Source of the DNA: Neobacillus drentensis
Lineage (GTDB): Bacteria; Bacillota; Bacilli; Bacillales; Cytobacillaceae
DNA: 64,000 bases
Direction: 5' to 3'
NCBI RefSeq assembly: GCF_021560175.1
Contig: NZ_CP091110.1
Span: forward strand, 1,912,001 to 1,976,000
Shown here: piece by piece, positions 63,209 through 64,000 of the stretch
Layout of the letters: every line of letters begins with the position of its first letter
How positions within the stretch are numbered: the first letter of the stretch is position 1
Notes under the pieces: model-generated
Databases searched by the model: none
What the model saw: only the letters and a program-made list of their open reading frames with translations
What the model was told of the DNA's origin: nothing
Made by a program: the position numbers and the translations under genes

Positions 63209-64000
63209 TTGGATCAACCAATTCGAACGAAAAGTAACGGCCAAATAAGGGTGGTTCTCAACTCACATGAAAGAACTACGATAAGAAAAGAGGTACCCGA
63301 TTTTCAAGTTGTTCCAAAGGTCATTCCCCCAGAGCACACCGCACTAAAAGAAATTGAAGAGGAGCTCGGGGCATTGGTTGGCATGGAAGAAATGAAACGC
63401 ATGATTAAAGAAATTTATGCTTGGATTTATGTGAACAAGAAGCGTGAGGAAATGGGGCTGAAGGCCAGAAAGCAAGCCCTTCATATGATGTTTAAAGGGA
63501 ATCCTGGAACAGGGAAGACAACGGTTGCCAGGTTAATAGGCAAGCTTTTTCAAAAGATGAATGTACTCTCCAAAGGCCATCTCATTGAGGCGGAACGGGC
63601 CGACCTTGTCGGTGAGTATATTGGTCATACTGCCCAAAAAACGAGGGATTTAGTGAAGAAAGCTCAAGGAGGAATCCTGTTTATTGATGAAGCCTACTCG
63701 CTAGGCCGCGGCGGTGAAAAAGATTTTGGCAAGGAAGCGATTGATACACTGGTCAAACATATGGAGGATAAGCAGCATGAGTTTATTTTAATTCTTGCCG
63801 GGTATTCGCGGGAAATGGATCATTTTTTAACATTAAACCCTGGTCTTCATTCGCGGTTTCCCTTGGTGGTTGATTTTCCCGATTATAATATCGAGCAGCT
63901 GATGGATATTGCCGGCAGGATGTTAAAGGAAAGAGAGTATGCGTTAAGCCGCGAGGCCGAAAAAAAATTAAAGGACCATTTGATTTGGGTAAAGGCGGTT
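63209..64000 (+). CDS. spoVK: Stage V sporulation protein K, AAA+ ATPase (3' end outside window)
   Basis: At least 264 codons from a TTG at 63209 with AGAGGTGA 6 nt upstream; the frame runs off the window. ALKEIEEELGALVGMEEMK precedes Walker A GNPGTGKTTVARLIG, then Walker B GGILFIDEAYSLGRGG and RFPLVVDFPDY. CbxX/CfqX-type AAA+ ATPase made in the mother cell and needed for spore maturation. Its place after hfq matches B. subtilis, supporting an endospore-forming Bacillaceae host. Confidence 0.93.
   Translation, partial: MDQPIRTKSNGQIRVVLNSHERTTIRKEVPDFQVVPKVIPPEHTALKEIEEELGALVGMEEMKRMIKEIYAWIYVNKKREEMGLKARKQALHMMFKGNPGTGKTTVARLIGKLFQKMNVLSKGHLIEAERADLVGEYIGHTAQKTRDLVKKAQGGILFIDEAYSLGRGGEKDFGKEAIDTLVKHMEDKQHEFILILAGYSREMDHFLTLNPGLHSRFPLVVDFPDYNIEQLMDIAGRMLKEREYALSREAEKKLKDHLIWVKAV

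Overview
The window reads as a chromosomal segment of a Gram-positive endospore former of the Bacillaceae. The right-hand core carries mutS-mutL, mreBH, miaA-hfq and the start of spoVK. Ribosome binding sites are strong, TTG and GTG starts are frequent, intrinsic terminators are clean and base composition is moderately AT-rich. Genus assignment (Bacillus/Neobacillus-like) is inference only.

Layout. 0-1.9 kb: end of a radical SAM gene, a small membrane protein and a flavin reductase. 2.0-7.3 kb: MFS transporter, lipoprotein sulfatase and its radical SAM maturase. 7.3-11.9 kb: aromatic module A (meta-cleavage hydrolase, GntR regulator, HsaA-like flavin monooxygenase, extradiol dioxygenase, flavin reductase). 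11.9-13.9 kb: a V4R/PucR-type sensor-regulator, then a 194 bp GC-rich palindromic repeat. 14.2-21.3 kb: MFS transporter and module B (second hydrolase, dioxygenase, TcuA-like flavoprotein, second monooxygenase, stand-alone FAD synthetase). 21.5-31.0 kb: a more AT-rich insert with an FCD-type GntR regulator, a decayed copy of the flavoprotein, a five-gene peptide-type ABC transporter and an MmgE/PrpD protein. 31.1-40.5 kb: isocitrate lyase/PEP mutase family enzyme, two more FAD dehydrogenases, SDR, GlcG-like protein, MFS transporter, a cysteine-poor racemase-fold protein and EtfBA. 40.5-47.5 kb: housekeeping and stress genes (ABC ATPase, secreted nuclease, serine hydrolase, sigma-B-type catalase, LMW phosphatase, VOC protein). 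47.6-54.2 kb: a frameshifted membrane gene, a transposase remnant and a small catabolic island flanked by 73 bp direct repeats made from the 3' part of tRNA-Arg(CCT). 54.2-64 kb: core genes with two long-unit tandem repeats in the spacers.

How it fits together. The 2-40 kb region looks like a large aromatic catabolic locus. A plausible flow (inference) is desulfation of a sulfate ester, ortho-hydroxylation by flavin monooxygenase plus flavin reductase, extradiol ring cleavage and C-C hydrolysis. Side-chain or diacid products would then be oxidised by several FAD dehydrogenases feeding ETF. Canonical lower meta-pathway genes (hydratase, aldolase, acetaldehyde dehydrogenase) are not seen. Shared promoter blocks tie the pieces together: a near-identical sigma-A promoter plus cre-like box precedes both the transporter/sulfatase region and module A, and a 67-68 bp conserved block precedes both module B and the lyase operon.

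The strongest candidates for something undescribed are the duplicated sulfatase/meta-cleavage/TcuA-like/ETF locus with its shared cis elements, the racemase-fold protein lacking the usual catalytic cysteines, and the tRNA-Arg-bounded island.
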